Assembly: GCA_026018925.1 (NCBI GenBank) | Contig: JAKSZU010000002.1 | Location: 14,474,162 to 14,538,161, forward strand | Reading direction: 5' to 3' | Source: Tupaia tana | Taxonomy: Eukaryota > Chordata > Mammalia > Scandentia > Tupaiidae | Length of the DNA stretch: 64,000 nt | In this document: positions 25,851 to 37,529 of the stretch, one piece after another | How positions within the stretch are numbered: the stretch's first letter is position 1 | How the letters are laid out: each line of letters opens with the position of its first letter | Notes under the pieces: model-generated | Told to the model about the DNA's origin: nothing | Databases searched by the model: none | Seen by the model: only the letters and a program-made list of their open reading frames with translations | Translations under genes and position numbers: made by a program

Positions 25851-27010
25851 AAGAAGCTTTATTCCTATGATTTTTACCAGTGGGCTTATGATTTCAGATA
25901 TTACACTTAGGTCTTTAACTCATTTTGAATTTGTTTTTGTATACAACAAAGGGGGGAGATAAAGATCCATTTTTTTTTTTTTTTTTGGCCTGTGGATATT
26001 CCGTTTTCCCCACACCATTTATTGAAGTGACTGTCCTCTCCCTATTGTGTGACCTACAATTTGTCAAAAATTGATTGACAATAAATATATGAATTGGTTT
26101 CCATATTTTCAAAATTTTCCTTTCATCTATACAGCTGTTTCTGTGCCAGTACCATAATCTCTGATCACTGTACATTTATAATAGATGTTTGTGACCTTGT
26201 AATGTGATACTTTCAGCTTTGTTCTTTGTGCTCAAGATTGCTTTAGCTACTTTCTTATATTAGGATAGATGTTAGGTTTTTCTATTTATATAAAAATATC
26301 TCATTGGAATTTTGATAGATATTGCATTGAATCTGGAGATTGTTTTATATACTGTGAATATTTTAAAGATATTAATTCTTCCAATTTATAAACTCAGGAT
26401 ATCTTTCCATTTATTCATGTGTCAATTTTTTCTTCAATGTTTTAGAGTTCAGCATACAGAATTTTCACTCTTTGCATATATTTATTCCTAAGTATTTTTA
26501 AAATGCTATTTTAAATGCTATTGTTTTCTTGATTTCTCTTTCAAAGAGTATGTTATTAGTGTGTTAAAGTGCTATGATTTTTGGATACTAATTTTATGTC
26601 CTGCAACTTTACTGGAATTTGATTACTAGATATAAAAGTTTTTGGTGGCACCATTAAGATTTTCAAGATCACATGATCTGCAAACAGAAACAATTTAACT
26701 TATTCTTTCCAAATTTAGATGCCATTTATTTATTTATTATGCCTATTTGCTATCATTAAGAATTCCAGTACTATATCAAATAGTGGTGAGAAGAGTTAGC
26801 ATTCTTGGCTTATTCCTGATGTTAGAATAAATATTTCCAACTTTTTAGCATTGAGTACAGTGTTACTGCTGACTTGTGATATATGGGCATTACTAGGCTG
26901 GGTTACAATTCTTCCACACCTAATTTGTTTAATTTTTATCATGAAAGGATGTTGAATTTACCTGTGTCTCTTTAGCCAACACAATTAAATAAAGTGCAAA
27001 TAGTATTTTT

Positions 27011-27155
27011 TATTTTCTTTATTTATTTTTTTCATTAATTTTACATAAAGCCCTCATGTATACAATACATATTTTTAACAGAAAATTTTACATTTTTCTA
27101 TCTGGCAAATGTTTTCTCCCCTTGCACCTTACATCCGCCCTTCACCACCCAAAGA
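27011..27155 (-). mobile_element. 145-bp retrocopy or orphan retroinsertion
   Basis: A 13-bp perfect duplication AAATAGTATTTTT flanks it (26998-27010 and 27156-27168), and the L1M host resumes exactly after the second copy. Read on the minus strand the insert ends in an A-rich stretch with AATAAA-type words, as expected of a 5'-truncated, L1-mobilised transcript. Its source is not recognised; a 3' UTR of some mRNA is one possibility. Confidence 0.7.
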
Positions 27156-27317
27156 AAATAGTATTTTTAACAAATGCTTTTAGAACAACTGAATATCCTT
27201 GAACAAACAAGTGAAGTTCAAACTCCTTCCTTACACCATATGTATATGGATTAAACTTTCATTACCTTTTGTTGTCTATAGCCTGCCTATATATGACATG
27301 ATCAAGAACAAAAAATA

Positions 27318-27571
27318 ATAGCAGTTAGCGTAATGGCTATGTCACTGGACTCCCACGTAGTCAACCACGGTTCGAGTCCCAGACCCGGTGGCTTAAACTC
27401 AAGCCGGGCATGTGTGCGTGTGTGCCCAAGATCCCGAGAGGAGAATAAAGGAGAATGGATTGTGGCGTGACCATCCCCCCTGGGGGGTGATTTCTCGCTT
27501 TCTGTCTCTCTGCCTCTCTCTGTCTGGCGAGCGCATGCGCCCTATAGCAAAAACCTCTCCAAAAAAAAAAT
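27318..27571 (+). mobile_element. SINE-A copy
   Basis: Close to the best consensus: TAGCGTAATGGC A box, GGTTCGAGTCC B box, CCCCCCTGGGGGG run, GCGCATGCGCC palindrome, ACCTCTCC then A-tail. It lacks the first few head bases. Perfect duplication AGAACAAAAAATA at 27305-27317 and 27572-27584. Confidence 0.94.
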
Positions 27572-27632
27572 AGAACAAAAAATATAAATTGAATTCAAAA
27601 TATTTTAAATTTTGTTATTCAGAGAGCACCAT

Positions 27633-27889
27633 AGGTGCAGCTAGTGGTGTGGTGGTAAAAACAACTAGATCCCACATGGCTGACAGTGCAGTTGAGTCCC
27701 AGGCTCAGCAGCTTGAAAATCATGCCAGGTGCAAGTGCATGCATGCCCAAAGTCCTAAAAAGAGAATGGAGGAGAAAGGATTGTGGCAAGGTCATCCTCT
27801 CTTTGGGAGAGGGGAGAGTGTTTTCTCACTTTGCCTGTCTCTCTCTGATGGGTACATGCACTCTATACCAAAAATTAAAATAAAAAAAA
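27633..27889 (+). mobile_element. Older SINE of the A group
   Basis: Head GTGCAGCTAGTGGTGTGGTG, decayed B box AGTTGAGTCCC, body GGAGGAGAAAGGATTGTGGC, a TCTCTTTGGGAGAGGGGAGAG segment in place of the C/G run, and a GTACATGCACTCTATACC end. Duplication GAGCACCAT / GAACACCAT flanks it. It is clearly more diverged than its SINE-A neighbours. Confidence 0.85.
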
Positions 27890-27913
27890 GAACACCATCC
27901 AAAAGTAAAATGA

Positions 27914-28167
27914 GGGAACCAGCAGTTAGCATAATGGCTATGTCACTGGACTCCCACGTAGTCGAACGCAGTTCGCGTCCCGGACCCGGTGGCTTAAAAC
28001 TCACGCTGGGCACATGTGTGTGCGTGCCCAAGATCCTGAGAGGAGAATGGAGGAGAAGGGATTGCGGCGTGACCATCCTCCCTGGGGGGTGATTTCTCAC
28101 TTTCTGTCTCTATGTCTCTCTCTATCTGGCGAGTGCACGTGCCCTATAGCAAAAACCTCTCAAAAAA
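27914..28167 (+). mobile_element. SINE-A copy
   Basis: Full-length copy starting GGGAACCAGCAGTTAGC, ending ACCTCTC(A)n. Duplication AAAAGTAAAATGA / AAAAGTGAAATGA at 27901-27913 and 28168-28180. It lies only 25 bp after the older SINE at 27633. Confidence 0.93.
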
Positions 28168-28389
28168 AAAAGTGAAATGATAATTCTGAGAATGGTTTAA
28201 AATCTATAAATAATAAATAATAAGATCTTGTAGGAAAAATTCTTATGACTCAATAATAAAAAGATAGATAACAAAGTTTAAATGGGGACAAGATTTAAAC
28301 AGATATTTCTCCAAAGATATATAAATGATCGAAAGCACATAAAAAAGAAGCTCAACATCATTCATCATTGGGAAAACATATCCAAATCT

Positions 28390-28647
28390 ATTTTTTTTTA
28401 GAGGTTTTTGCTATAGGGTGCATGCACTCGCCAGACAGACAGAGAGAGACAGAGAGACAGAAAGCAAGAAATTACCCCCCGGGGGGATGACCACGCCGCA
28501 ATCCCTTCTCCTCCATTCTCCTCTTGGGATCTTGGGCATGCACGCACACGTGCCCGGTGTGAGTTTAAGCCACCAAGTCCGGGACACAAACCACGGTTGA
28601 CTACATGGGAGTCCAGTGACATAACCACTACACCAACTGCTGGTCCC
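28390..28647 (-). mobile_element. SINE-A copy
   Basis: Poly-T of nine, GGTGCATGCACTCG, CCCCCCGGGGGG run, and head ending TGCTGGTCCC. Duplication ATATCCAAATCT / ATATCCCAATCT at 28378-28389 and 28651-28662. Confidence 0.92.
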
Positions 28648-28833
28648 AATATATCCCAATCTTTACTGAGATATTATTTCACATAAGCTTAGATGGCTAA
28701 AATAACAGGAAAAAAATAAGAAGTTGTAACCTTCATACATTGTTTGTGGAATTGTAAAATGATGCTGTCACCTTGCAAGAAAATTTTGCAGTTCCTCAAA
28801 ATGTAAAACACAGAGTAACCATATAATCCCATG

Positions 28834-29183
28834 GTCTTTGTGTGTTTTTTGCTGCTGTAACAGAATACTTGAGCCTGAGTAATTTATAATGAACAGAAAT
28901 GTATTGGCCCTCCGTTCTAGAGGCTCAGAAGTCCAATATCAAGATGCTGACATCTGACAAGGCCTTCATAATGCATCATCACATACTGGAAAGCAAGAGG
29001 AAGAGAGAAGGCAAGAGATCAAGAATACAGCTTACGCACTTTTTATAACCAACTTCAATCCATTCGTGAGGATTGAGCCCACATGACCTAAATGCATCCC
29101 TTCAAGTTCTACCTACCAATATTGTTGCATTGGAGATTGAACTTTATACACATGCTTTTTGGGAGATACATTCAAATTATATC
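28834..29183 (-). mobile_element. MST-like MaLR LTR, antisense, inside L1M
   Basis: The plus strand shows the antisense MST order: TTGCTGCTGTAACAGAATAC, GAGTAATTTATAATGAACAG, ATCCATTCGTGAGGATTGAG, CACATGACCTAAATGCATCC and GGGAGATACATTCAAATTAT. L1M sequence stops before it and resumes after it (CACTCCTATATATATTCACA), which marks it as an insertion, and a solo LTR. Confidence 0.75.
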
Positions 29184-29712
29184 TGTGACTCCACTCCTAT
29201 ATATATTCACAAGAAAAATAAATACACATCTACAGAAAAGCTTGTGCATAAATGCTTACAGCAGTATTAATCATAATATTCATAAAAATTTCAAGTGTCT
29301 ATCAACTGATGATCAGCACAACCAACAAATGATAACAATGGACTGTTATTTGGCAATAAAACATAAGGAAGCACCGATGCATGCTACAACCTGGACGGAC
29401 CTTGAAAACAGTATCCTAACCAAAAGGAGCCATTCACAAAGACATGCTGTACAATTCCATTCAGTGAAATGTAAAGAGAATACAGATCCATAGACATGGG
29501 AAATTGTTGCCAAAGGCTGGAGAAATGGGGGGAGTGGGGAGTGGCTGCTGACAGGTATGGGACACAGGGTGAAGAGTGATCAAAATGGTCTAAAATGACA
29601 CTGTGGTGACAATGACACAATTCTGAAGATACTAAAAAATGTTGAATTGCCCACTTTAAAGAGGTTAACTGTATGGTATGTGAGTTATATCTCAATAGAG
29701 TTGAATAGAAAA

Positions 29713-30276
29713 GCTACATGTGTTATTTATTTTTATATTTTCCAAAGTTAAGATTATATAAAGTGAAAGGAGCCTTCTCTTTCTCTTCCAACACTTCCAT
29801 GCTGTCTGTTATTCTAATCTCTTCTCCAGAGAGATAGAGGGACACAAAAGCAAAAACAGAGACAAACAGACAGAGAAATGGCTGGAGAGGGTTGTTGGCA
29901 TTTAATATACATGTAGATATTTATGTGAAAATATGTAAATTAAACATACAGAATTTTACCCACTCTTTACTGTCAGCTTTTCAAACTTTTGGCATTTGTG
30001 CCTCATAAATTGTCTGACATCTGCCCCTTCTATGTAGAACTCTGCATTCTTCTAATTGCACCATAAAAATGTAGTTACAAAAGCACTGGGCGGAAAAAAA
30101 AAACTACAAATTTAGTAACAACAACAAAAAATGAGGGCAACATTAACAACACAGATAAGACAACTAAAAAAGGCAAAAAAAATTTTATCTTAAACATTTA
30201 TCTTGATCTGAAATCCCTCTCTGTTCAACTACCAAGTGAGCAAAAAGATAGGAGAAACAGACAAAAGTAGAAAGGG
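29713..30276. other. Unique AT-rich DNA, no gene seen
   Basis: No recognisable gene or repeat. An A-rich part lies at 30095-30180. Confidence 0.5.
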
Positions 30277-30288
30277 GATTTCATTCTT

Positions 30289-30515
30289 TTTTATGTTTTT
30301 TTGTTTGTTTGTTTGTTTTGCTATACGGCACATGTGCTGTGCTCACAGGACAGACAGAGAGAGACAGAAAGTGAGAAATCACCCCCCTAGGGATGATGGC
30401 CATGCCACAATCCCTTCTCCTCCATTCTCCCCTGGGGATTTGGGGATTCATGCACACACTGTGGTAGACCATGTGGGAATCCAGTGCCTTAACCACTAGG
30501 CAACCTGCTAGTCCC
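30289..30515 (-). mobile_element. SINE-A group copy with (GTTT)n tail
   Basis: The tail is TTTTTTGTTTGTTTGTTTG. Body words CAATCCCTTCTCCTCCATTC and GTGAGAAATCACCCCCCTAG are present. The head is shortened and the B-box part is missing. Duplication GATTTCATTCTT at 30277-30288 and 30520-30531 is perfect. Confidence 0.88.
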
Positions 30516-30639
30516 AGGAGATTTCATTCTTAATCATTCCTCTATGGAACTTCCCCAACATTTAACCACTTCTAGATTTCCCCTTGAAAATGTACAGTTT
30601 AATACTCATTTATTTTGAAAAGCAGTGCCCCTATTCCTT

Positions 30640-30782
30640 TGAAATCCAGGTGACATTTGACACCTTGACAGGAAGGCCTAATTCTTATTCGCATTTATAT
30701 TCCCATTACCTAAATATACTGGCCTGAAGTACTGAATGTTTTCTATATAAATTGATGAGTAAATGACTGAATGAATGAATGA
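30640..30782 (+). repeat. L2/MIR-like 3' end
   Basis: The order ATTCCCATTACCTAAATA, ACTGAATG, then GATGAGTAAATGACTGAATG with an ATGAATGAATGA end resembles an L2 tail. It is short and diverged. Confidence 0.4.
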
Positions 30783-30802
30783 TAACTGATAACATTTCCT
30801 GG

Positions 30803-31060
30803 TCTTTTTTTTTTTTAAGGTGTTTGCCTTAGGGTGCATGTGCTCGAAGGAGAGATACAGAGTCTCTACAGTGAGAGGGAAAGTGAGAAATCACCCTCTC
30901 AGGGGAGATGGCCATGTTGCAATTCCCTTCTTTTCCGTTCTCATCTGGGATTTGTGGGCATGCACAAGCACATGAATTTCAAGCCACCAGGTCTGGGACT
31001 CAAACCATGATCGACATAGGGGAGTGCAGTGCCTTAACCACCATACCACCTGCTGGCCCC
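30803..31060 (-). mobile_element. Older SINE-A group copy
   Basis: Poly-T, AGGTGTTTGCCTTAGGGTGC, body TGGCCATGTTGCAATTCCC, decayed B box TGGGACTCAAACCATG and head ending CTGCTGGCCCC. Duplication AACATTTCCT / AACATTTGCT flanks it. Confidence 0.87.
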
Positions 31061-31244
31061 AACATTTGCTAACCTTAAAATGGTCAATAGTAACCACTAT
31101 AGGCTAGAGAGTTAAACAATGACCAACTTTTATATTGCTATTTTTATTAGCTTGACTTGAACTAAATAAACAATATTATCATCAGTAATTATTACTTACT
31201 GAATGTCTCCTAAAAGCAGAAATCTATGGTCATCCATTTTCTTT

Positions 31245-31478
31245 TTTTTTTTTTTTTTTGAGAGATTTTTGCTATAAGGCACCTATACTCTCCAGAGAAA
31301 TACACAGCGAAAAGTCACCCCCCAGGAGCGGTAGCCACCACAATCCCCTTTCCTCCATTCTTCCTGTGGCATTTTAGGTATACATGCACGTGCACCTAGC
31401 ATGAGTTTCAGACCACTGGGTCTGAGGCTTGAACTGTGGTTGGCCACGTAAGAGTCTACTGCCTTAACCATTACACCA
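31245..31478 (-). mobile_element. Older SINE-A group copy
   Basis: Poly-T, GAGAGATTTTTGCTATAAGG, CACCCCCCAGGAGCGGTAG, head ending in ACCATTACACCA. Duplication CCATTTTCTTT at 31234-31244 and 31479-31489. Confidence 0.87.
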
Positions 31479-31489
31479 CCATTTTCTTT

Positions 31490-32363
31490 AAATACTCAGT
31501 GCCTGATCAAGGGTCTAGCTTATAGGAGATACTCACTCAAATGCTTTTGAATTGAAGAAAAACTACTTAATCATTACTCTCAATGACCCATCATGAAAAC
31601 CACTAAAACATAAAAATTCATAAGACCATATAACCTATCCTTGTTGGAGAAGTTCCACATATGGTGACAAAATGCCTTTGTTAAGATTTGAATTTTTTCT
31701 GGTCAATTAAATAGATTATCTTAGGCCATAAACAGAGTGGGTATCATTTGCTGTCCTATTGCAAGCCTTATTTTATTGTTTAAAGCATTCGATTATCAAT
31801 GAGTGAAGGTGCTTTAACTAAAATTAGATGAACATTTAAAATTATTTTGCAAAAAGTGAAATTTATGGATTCTATTAACTTAGTATGTTTTGTTTTGGAC
31901 AGTGATTTCCAGGAATGCTTATGATTGTATTTCTAGACATTAGTAAATGCAGTATACACGGTAAACACTTTTTAATTTAACCCAATTTCCTGTGAATACC
32001 TCATTTATCTGTTTTAGAGTATATTGTCCTTGTCCAGGAATGTCCTCAAGACAAACAGAAATAGGAAGATGTTGTCTAAGCAGAAGCCAGCGCTTTCCAC
32101 CACCTTCTTAAAGCACCCATATTAAAACACGTGCTCACTGAGTCTTGTCTTCACCTCAATCTCCTCCAAAAATGAGTGGAACCTCTCAGACGCTCTCCTT
32201 CTTTTATGATTTCCTCTGTCTTACCCTTCTGGGACCTTCTAAGACCACCTTGCTTTCCAAAGTGAGGACCAGCTTGTGATTTTTGTCTAGACGTCTTTTG
32301 AGGATAGCTTGGACATTAAAACATGTCAACGCATTAAATAATGTGTTAATACACTAGCGAGCA
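31490..32363. other. Unique DNA with an L2/MIR-like trace at its start
   Basis: The first 70 bases (AATACTCAGTGCCTGATCAA ... GAGATACTCACTCAAATGC) resemble an L2/MIR tail. The rest is AT-rich with no recognised gene. Confidence 0.45.
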
Positions 32364-32541
32364 GGGCCAGCAGGTGATGTGGTGGTGAAGGTGCTAGACG
32401 CCCACATAGTGGACTGGGGTTTGAGTCCTGGACCTGGTAGCTTGCTTTCTCACTTTCCTATTCTCTCTCTTTATGGTCAAATTTAAAATAATAATAATAA
32501 ATAAAATAAATAATTCTTTAAAATTAAAAAAATAATAATAA
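32364..32541 (+). mobile_element. SINE-B copy (short form)
   Basis: Head GGGCCAGCAGGTGATGTGGT, B box GGTTTGAGTCC, then CTTGCTTTCTCACTTTCC and TATGGTCAAATTTAAAATAA with an (ATAA)n tail. Same internal deletion as at 25649 and 42277. Confidence 0.85.
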
Positions 32542-32830
32542 TGAGCTGTGGTGCTTTAAACCAAAGAAGTGGCCTGTTGCCCACAAGAGTATTTTGAGAT
32601 ATTGCTGCAGTCTCCTGCCATCCCAAATCACATTTATTCTGCTGCTTTGGGGGCTGGTCTAGCAGCCAATGGGGCAATGGGGGTTGGGGTAAGGAGGGAT
32701 AGGAAAGGGCTGGAAACGCATTCTTAGAAAAAAATCTGATGTATCTTCCCTAAACATTCTTTGATCCACACAATGGTCAAATTCTTCTCCAATGTTTCAC
32801 AATTTGATTCATATTGGTGGGAACTATAAG

Positions 32831-33096
32831 TTTATTGTTGTTGATGATTTAATTTGCCAAAGGGCACATTTGTTTACTAGAGAAAAATAGAAGAGAAGGA
32901 AAGTGAGAAAGTGCCCCCATGGGGAACAGTCGTGCCACAACCTGTTCTCTTCCACCTCTCCCCCCTTTGTAATTGTGGGCATGCATGCATGCACACCTGG
33001 CCTATTTCTCAAGCCACCAGGTCCAGGACTCAAACCACAGGTGTTGGCCATGCAGAAGCCAGCTGCCTTAACTACCAGACCACGCTCTAGCTCTGC
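32831..33096 (-). mobile_element. Degraded SINE-A group copy
   Basis: Tail near 32826, TTTGCCAAAGGGCACATTTG, body words GCCACAACCTGTTCTCTTCC and GCATGCATGCATGCACACC, decayed B box GGACTCAAACCAC. Divergence is high across the length. Confidence 0.75.
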
Positions 33097-36000
33097 TGTA
33101 AGAGCCTTTTGATTATGTGTCATGCACAGCAAATATAAAGACATCAAGTCAGAATTATTATCTGTAGTAAAAACATCTTGGGGTGAGGAGGGCTGTGTAG
33201 CTGGTGGACATCATAGCTGCGTGGGAGAGAAATTCTACTACAGACCTCCCGAAATACTTCAGTGCAGTACAGCACATTGGGTCTTGTGACCAGGTGAATT
33301 TTCAGTTCAAGCAATTACACTTGGCAGACCTAATAGTCTTGATGCCATTTCAACTTTGGAATTTATTCTTGGACTCTTCACTTGGAGGAAAACTCTCAGC
33401 AGACACCTGCTGTCCAACTAACAGTGCTGACGATCCACTTCTTCGCCTCACACAACTGACTTCACAGCAGCAGTCAGTGAATGACGCAGTCTACCACGAT
33501 GTACAGCTGCAGTATTTGTAAATATGTGTAAGGATTTGCACATAAAAAATATTAATAATTGCCTCCAAAAGAATTTTTTCTGTCTTATTTCTCAAGCAAA
33601 GCATTTTGTGTCTTTACTACATTTTTATACATTTAATGTTTACTACATTAATATCAGCTAGACAATACCATCAGGGAAATGGAGAGTTTTCAGCTTGACT
33701 TCAACTGTCCCAAAATCTTAACTCCGACAGACATTTCATATTTTCAACTGGACATTCTGCAGTGATAAACGAAGACAGATGGCATCACCTCCAAGGTGGT
33801 TATCCTGATGAAAGATCTCAGGGAGCCACCGCTGTAAGCAAGTGACCCTTTGACATCCTACGTGCAGACAGGTTTGGGTAGTGAGGGCGTCAGCATGCCA
33901 GCACAGCTGCTCTGATAGGAACACTGACAGTGCCGCTGTGATTATTTTTTGTTTAAACTCTGCATCCCATTAGTTCTGATATGAAAGGCTGATCGTGTGA
34001 CTCTAATGTATTCACATTTCTGCCACCAGGAAAAAGCACAATCTGATTGAACAAGGTAGACTCCAACACTATTAAGTCCAAACTATCTAAGACCTAAATC
34101 CTGAGCATGTCACGCCATACATTTTAAGAACCCAGTCAAGTTTGTTATGTCAAGGAATACCTAATCAACAGACAGCAAAAATAATGACACTGGAGCTATC
34201 TGAAAAAATAGAAGCCACTTGGGCACCCATAACTGTCAAGCTATTAGAGTAGAAAATGAACATCGGGGGTCGTTTTCCTGCACTGCACACACATTCCAAC
34301 AGGCAATGATAAATAAGAAGGTGAAAAAACCCCTCTTATCTCTACATAGACTAAAAAGCACTTGACAACTGTTCTCCAGTTCTCTGTGTGCATTCAGATA
34401 AAGAGTGCATGATTAGTTCCCTCGGAATCGGAACACTGAGAGTTTTCGCCTCGTTCTGGGTGAGTATTTGTTCCAAGAGCCAAGACACTTCAGATAAGCT
34501 ACAGAGAAACAGACATCTGTGCAAGATGGTGGATCGGCAAAGCGAGGTCAATTCAGAAGGACTTGGGGAGATGATGGGAAGAGGCAAAGAGTGCATTTGA
34601 ATGTCCTCAGGAATTATTATTTTTAATGGCCCAGGCTGGCACAGCCTTTAAACACACCAGGATGGGAATTAATCAGAGTGATCAACTCTCTTCAACACTG
34701 AAGCGGTTTCTTCATTCCCTGGTAGGAAGGTGTGAAATGAAACATGAAAGTTAAAATAAGTAACATACGGGATGTTCCCAGCAATCCTCATTCTGCTCAT
34801 TAGAGAGTGTTTAATGACCAAAGCAGTGTAATTTAAATTGCTTATCAAATCTAAGACAATATAGAATACATATGTACTGGTTTGTAATATGTTTATCAAT
34901 GTTAATAATCAAAATACCGGTCCTTTCTTTTGCCTAGAAGACAGTAAAAGTAACATAACTAGTATGAGCCACTATTTCTCTGCGTGTAAATGAGAATAAC
35001 GACCCTATGCTACCGCTGTGGAGGTGGGACTACTTGTCTACTCCCTGCACTGACCTGGTGCTCCACTGGGAGCCTTCCGCGCTCACCTCTAGCAGCAGTC
35101 GTCCTTCCCCTCCCGTGTTCCGAGACCCTCACAGCACCAGTCCTAAGCCCCTGGTTAGCCTGACACATGCAGGCTGCTCTTCCAACTGCTCTAACCCTGG
35201 TCTCTTCAGTGAGCAGAGGCGATCAGTGATCTAGCCTCCCTGTTAGGAACTATGATATTAAACATGTTCATTCGGCTTTCCTACTCAGAACTTCTGCTGA
35301 GAACAGCAGGTTCTGAAGTGCTGCATGAGCCTCTGCCAACAGGTCACGGTGGGCCACCAAAGCTCTGCTCCCCCAGCCTTCGGGGCAGCGGTCGGTGAGG
35401 GGAGAGGCAGGCTGACTGCCAGCACCTCCCTGGAGAAAGCTCTCAGGAGGATTCTCTGTCCTCACCCCACTCAGGCCAAGGGAGTATTCCTCTCCATTGA
35501 AGCCAGGGAAAAGGGAATATGGCATTTATCCCTGAAGTGTAAAAGAAAGACCAGACTGAGTGCCTGACCCTTATCAAGAAAAGTCTAAAACGAGAGGTAG
35601 ATGGAGTTACCTGAGAGAGACGAGTGACAAGAGAGGGCTAAGTTGAGAGTGGCAGTCCAAGTGCCCCCCAGGGACTGGGGGATCACATGGAAGTTGCCCA
35701 TAAAGTGACCAGAAGAGGCCATTCCAAACAACCATGGACCTGGGAGGAGTGACATGGCAGAAAGTCTGTGTGAGGTGAGAGGACGCAAAATCAGAATGGC
35801 CTAGAAAGCAGCTGAGGTGTCCCAAGGAACACAAACACCCAACAGGACTGAAGCACCACAGCGCCCAAGCCAGACTGCCACGACCAGGCTAACACAATGG
35901 CGGCCTTCCTGCCACAGCTCTCTCCACCCAGAGCAGAGCGCGCCTTTGTCCTCATGGGAGGCTACCACACCCGGGTCAGGCCTAGAGATACCTGAGAAAG

Positions 36001-36519
36001 AGAGAGTTTCAGCTGAACGAGCTTTGATCTCGTTCACAAGGTGCGCTCTGTACACAAGCTCTCATCAATATCTGGAATGAACCTGATGTTTACCAAAGCT
36101 GTTCTGGGAGGGTGTGGGGCAGCCCACAGGAGAGTGTGAAGGAGTGCTGCTAAGGTCGGGCAGGCCCTTCAGGATTTCGTTACTCAAAAGTCCAGACCAG
36201 TCAATAAACCTGTTCATGTCCAGCATTTCCTTAGATTATCCCTCCCAGTGTTCTTTGAACATGAACAGAATGCTTGGACCAGCTCTTCAGGGTCCAGCAC
36301 AGAGTCCCCCAAGGAAGGGGGCTGCTCCAGCATTTCTGCCATGGGTTTGCATGGTGTATTCACTTACTGGTGTGTCCATTTCAGAAATATTTACGAACAT
36401 CCTACTATATACATAAAGGGCTGGAGAATACTTGCTTGTTAAAAGCTTATATTCTTATAATCATAACTTATCTTTGTTTAAGTCCCACCTCCCTCACATG
36501 CTACTACTCAATCTTAGCA
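33097..36519. other. Unique DNA, no gene recognised
   Basis: A 105-codon frame at 33204-33521 (plus strand) has no recognisable domain. GC content rises around 35000-36100 without CpG clustering or promoter motifs. Around 36340-36430 an antisense L2-like phrase (CCATTTCAGAAATATTTACG ... CATCCTACTATATA) is visible. Confidence 0.45.
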
Positions 36520-36563
36520 GGGGGCCAGCAGGTAGTGTGGTGGTTAAAGTGTGCTAATCCGAG
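36520..36563 (+). mobile_element. SINE head fragment
   Basis: Only the tRNA-like 5' part remains: GGGGGCCAGCAGGTAGTGTG then GTGGTTAAAGTGTGCTAATC. Body and tail are missing. Confidence 0.7.
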
Positions 36564-37527
36564 GGGCAAAATTCCCCTCTGTTGAGAACCTCTGCTCTAG
36601 ACAAAAGGAGGTGTCAGCTGCACAGACACCACTGAGAGGTCAATGCTCTGTGAGAGAGACTGGCTCCAGGGTTCAGTGACATGGATGTCAGCCGTAATCC
36701 GGCAGGAGCTGGGTCAGCTGAGGTTTATGTGAGATGGGATTGCACAGAGAACTGGAGGTGAAGAAATCCAGACAGAAAATGGAGGCTGTTCTGAAACGTC
36801 TCGCTGTGACTGAGCACAGAGAGCTAGAAAGGTCACTCGGGATGAAAATAGGGGTGCTTCATGCAAGACACTGGAGCATGGAGCACATTTACACTCTGCT
36901 AGGGATGATTCAATAGACGAAGAAATGAGTAATCCAGAACATTGTGAGTGGGATACAGAGAACAATGGAAAGGTTCAGATCTTGGAGAGTTCAGAGGGAA
37001 CCTATCACATGTGAGAATGAGATGAACAGACGATGCAGCTGCAGAGGCAGGCCCCGTGGCACCCACAGTGGGGAAGGGAGGAGTCCCAGCAGTGCACACT
37101 GCACACAAGCCTGTTTCAGAGTGAACCAACCTCACCTTGGATGGCTGCCTATGGGTTCAAGGCTGGTCCTCTAACACTACTCTTCTCTAACTTTATTTAT
37201 GGTGATGCAACACACCCAGTATTTGCTCAAATGCACAAGTTTCTTTAGACATTATGGAAGCATTAATCAACTTTATTAATCAATGAGTCACTTCCTTCAC
37301 TTTACAAGTCCTACCTTTCCTTGCTGCCATGTTTCTTCTCTTTCTAGACACCCCTCCCTAACCGAGATGAAGCTATCACCTCCAGTCACCTGAATATTTT
37401 CTTTTTTTTCTCGTGAACACTACTGATTGAAAATTTGACTGAGTCCTTATTAAAATCTCCCATCATGCAAAATTTTACTTATAAGTTCATTTTCATAATA
37501 AAATTTAAATATGCTGTGTAAGTTAGG
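36564..37527. other. Unique DNA, no gene seen
   Basis: Short frames on both strands with no recognised domain or repeat. Confidence 0.45.
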
Positions 37528-37529
37528 TA

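Larger units (their letters stand above)
24304..26964 (-). mobile_element. Older L1 ORF2 remnant, antisense, interrupted by three SINEs
   Basis: Antisense L1 3' end starts near 24330 (AGCATAATGTCCTCCAGCTT) and runs through ORF2 to the reverse-transcriptase region. The active-site codons at 26673-26684 read FADH instead of FADD, so a catalytic aspartate is lost. Many stops and indels are present. SINE-A (24671-24926), SINE-C (24971-25205) and SINE-B (25649-25850) interrupt it. The 5' end abuts a sense-strand L1M at about 26965. Confidence 0.85.
26965..29712 (+). mobile_element. L1M ORF2 3' part and 3' UTR, sense, heavily interrupted
   Basis: Sense-strand L1M pieces continue through a series of insertions: AGCCAACACAATTAAATAAA (26973), TTTTAACAAATGCTTTTAGA (27165), GGACAAGATTTAAACAGATA (28285), TTGTTTGTGGAATTGTAAAA (28739), ATGGACTGTTATTTGGCAAT (29337) and AACTGTATGGTATGTGAGTT (29667). 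No long frame survives. Insertions inside it are a 145-bp retrocopy, SINEs at 27318, 27633, 27914 and 28390, and an MST LTR at 28834. This gives a relative age order: L1M is the oldest. Confidence 0.85.

Noticed and set aside
27589..28092. 167-codon plus-strand frame as a gene
   Set aside because: It runs across two SINE copies and L1 scraps.
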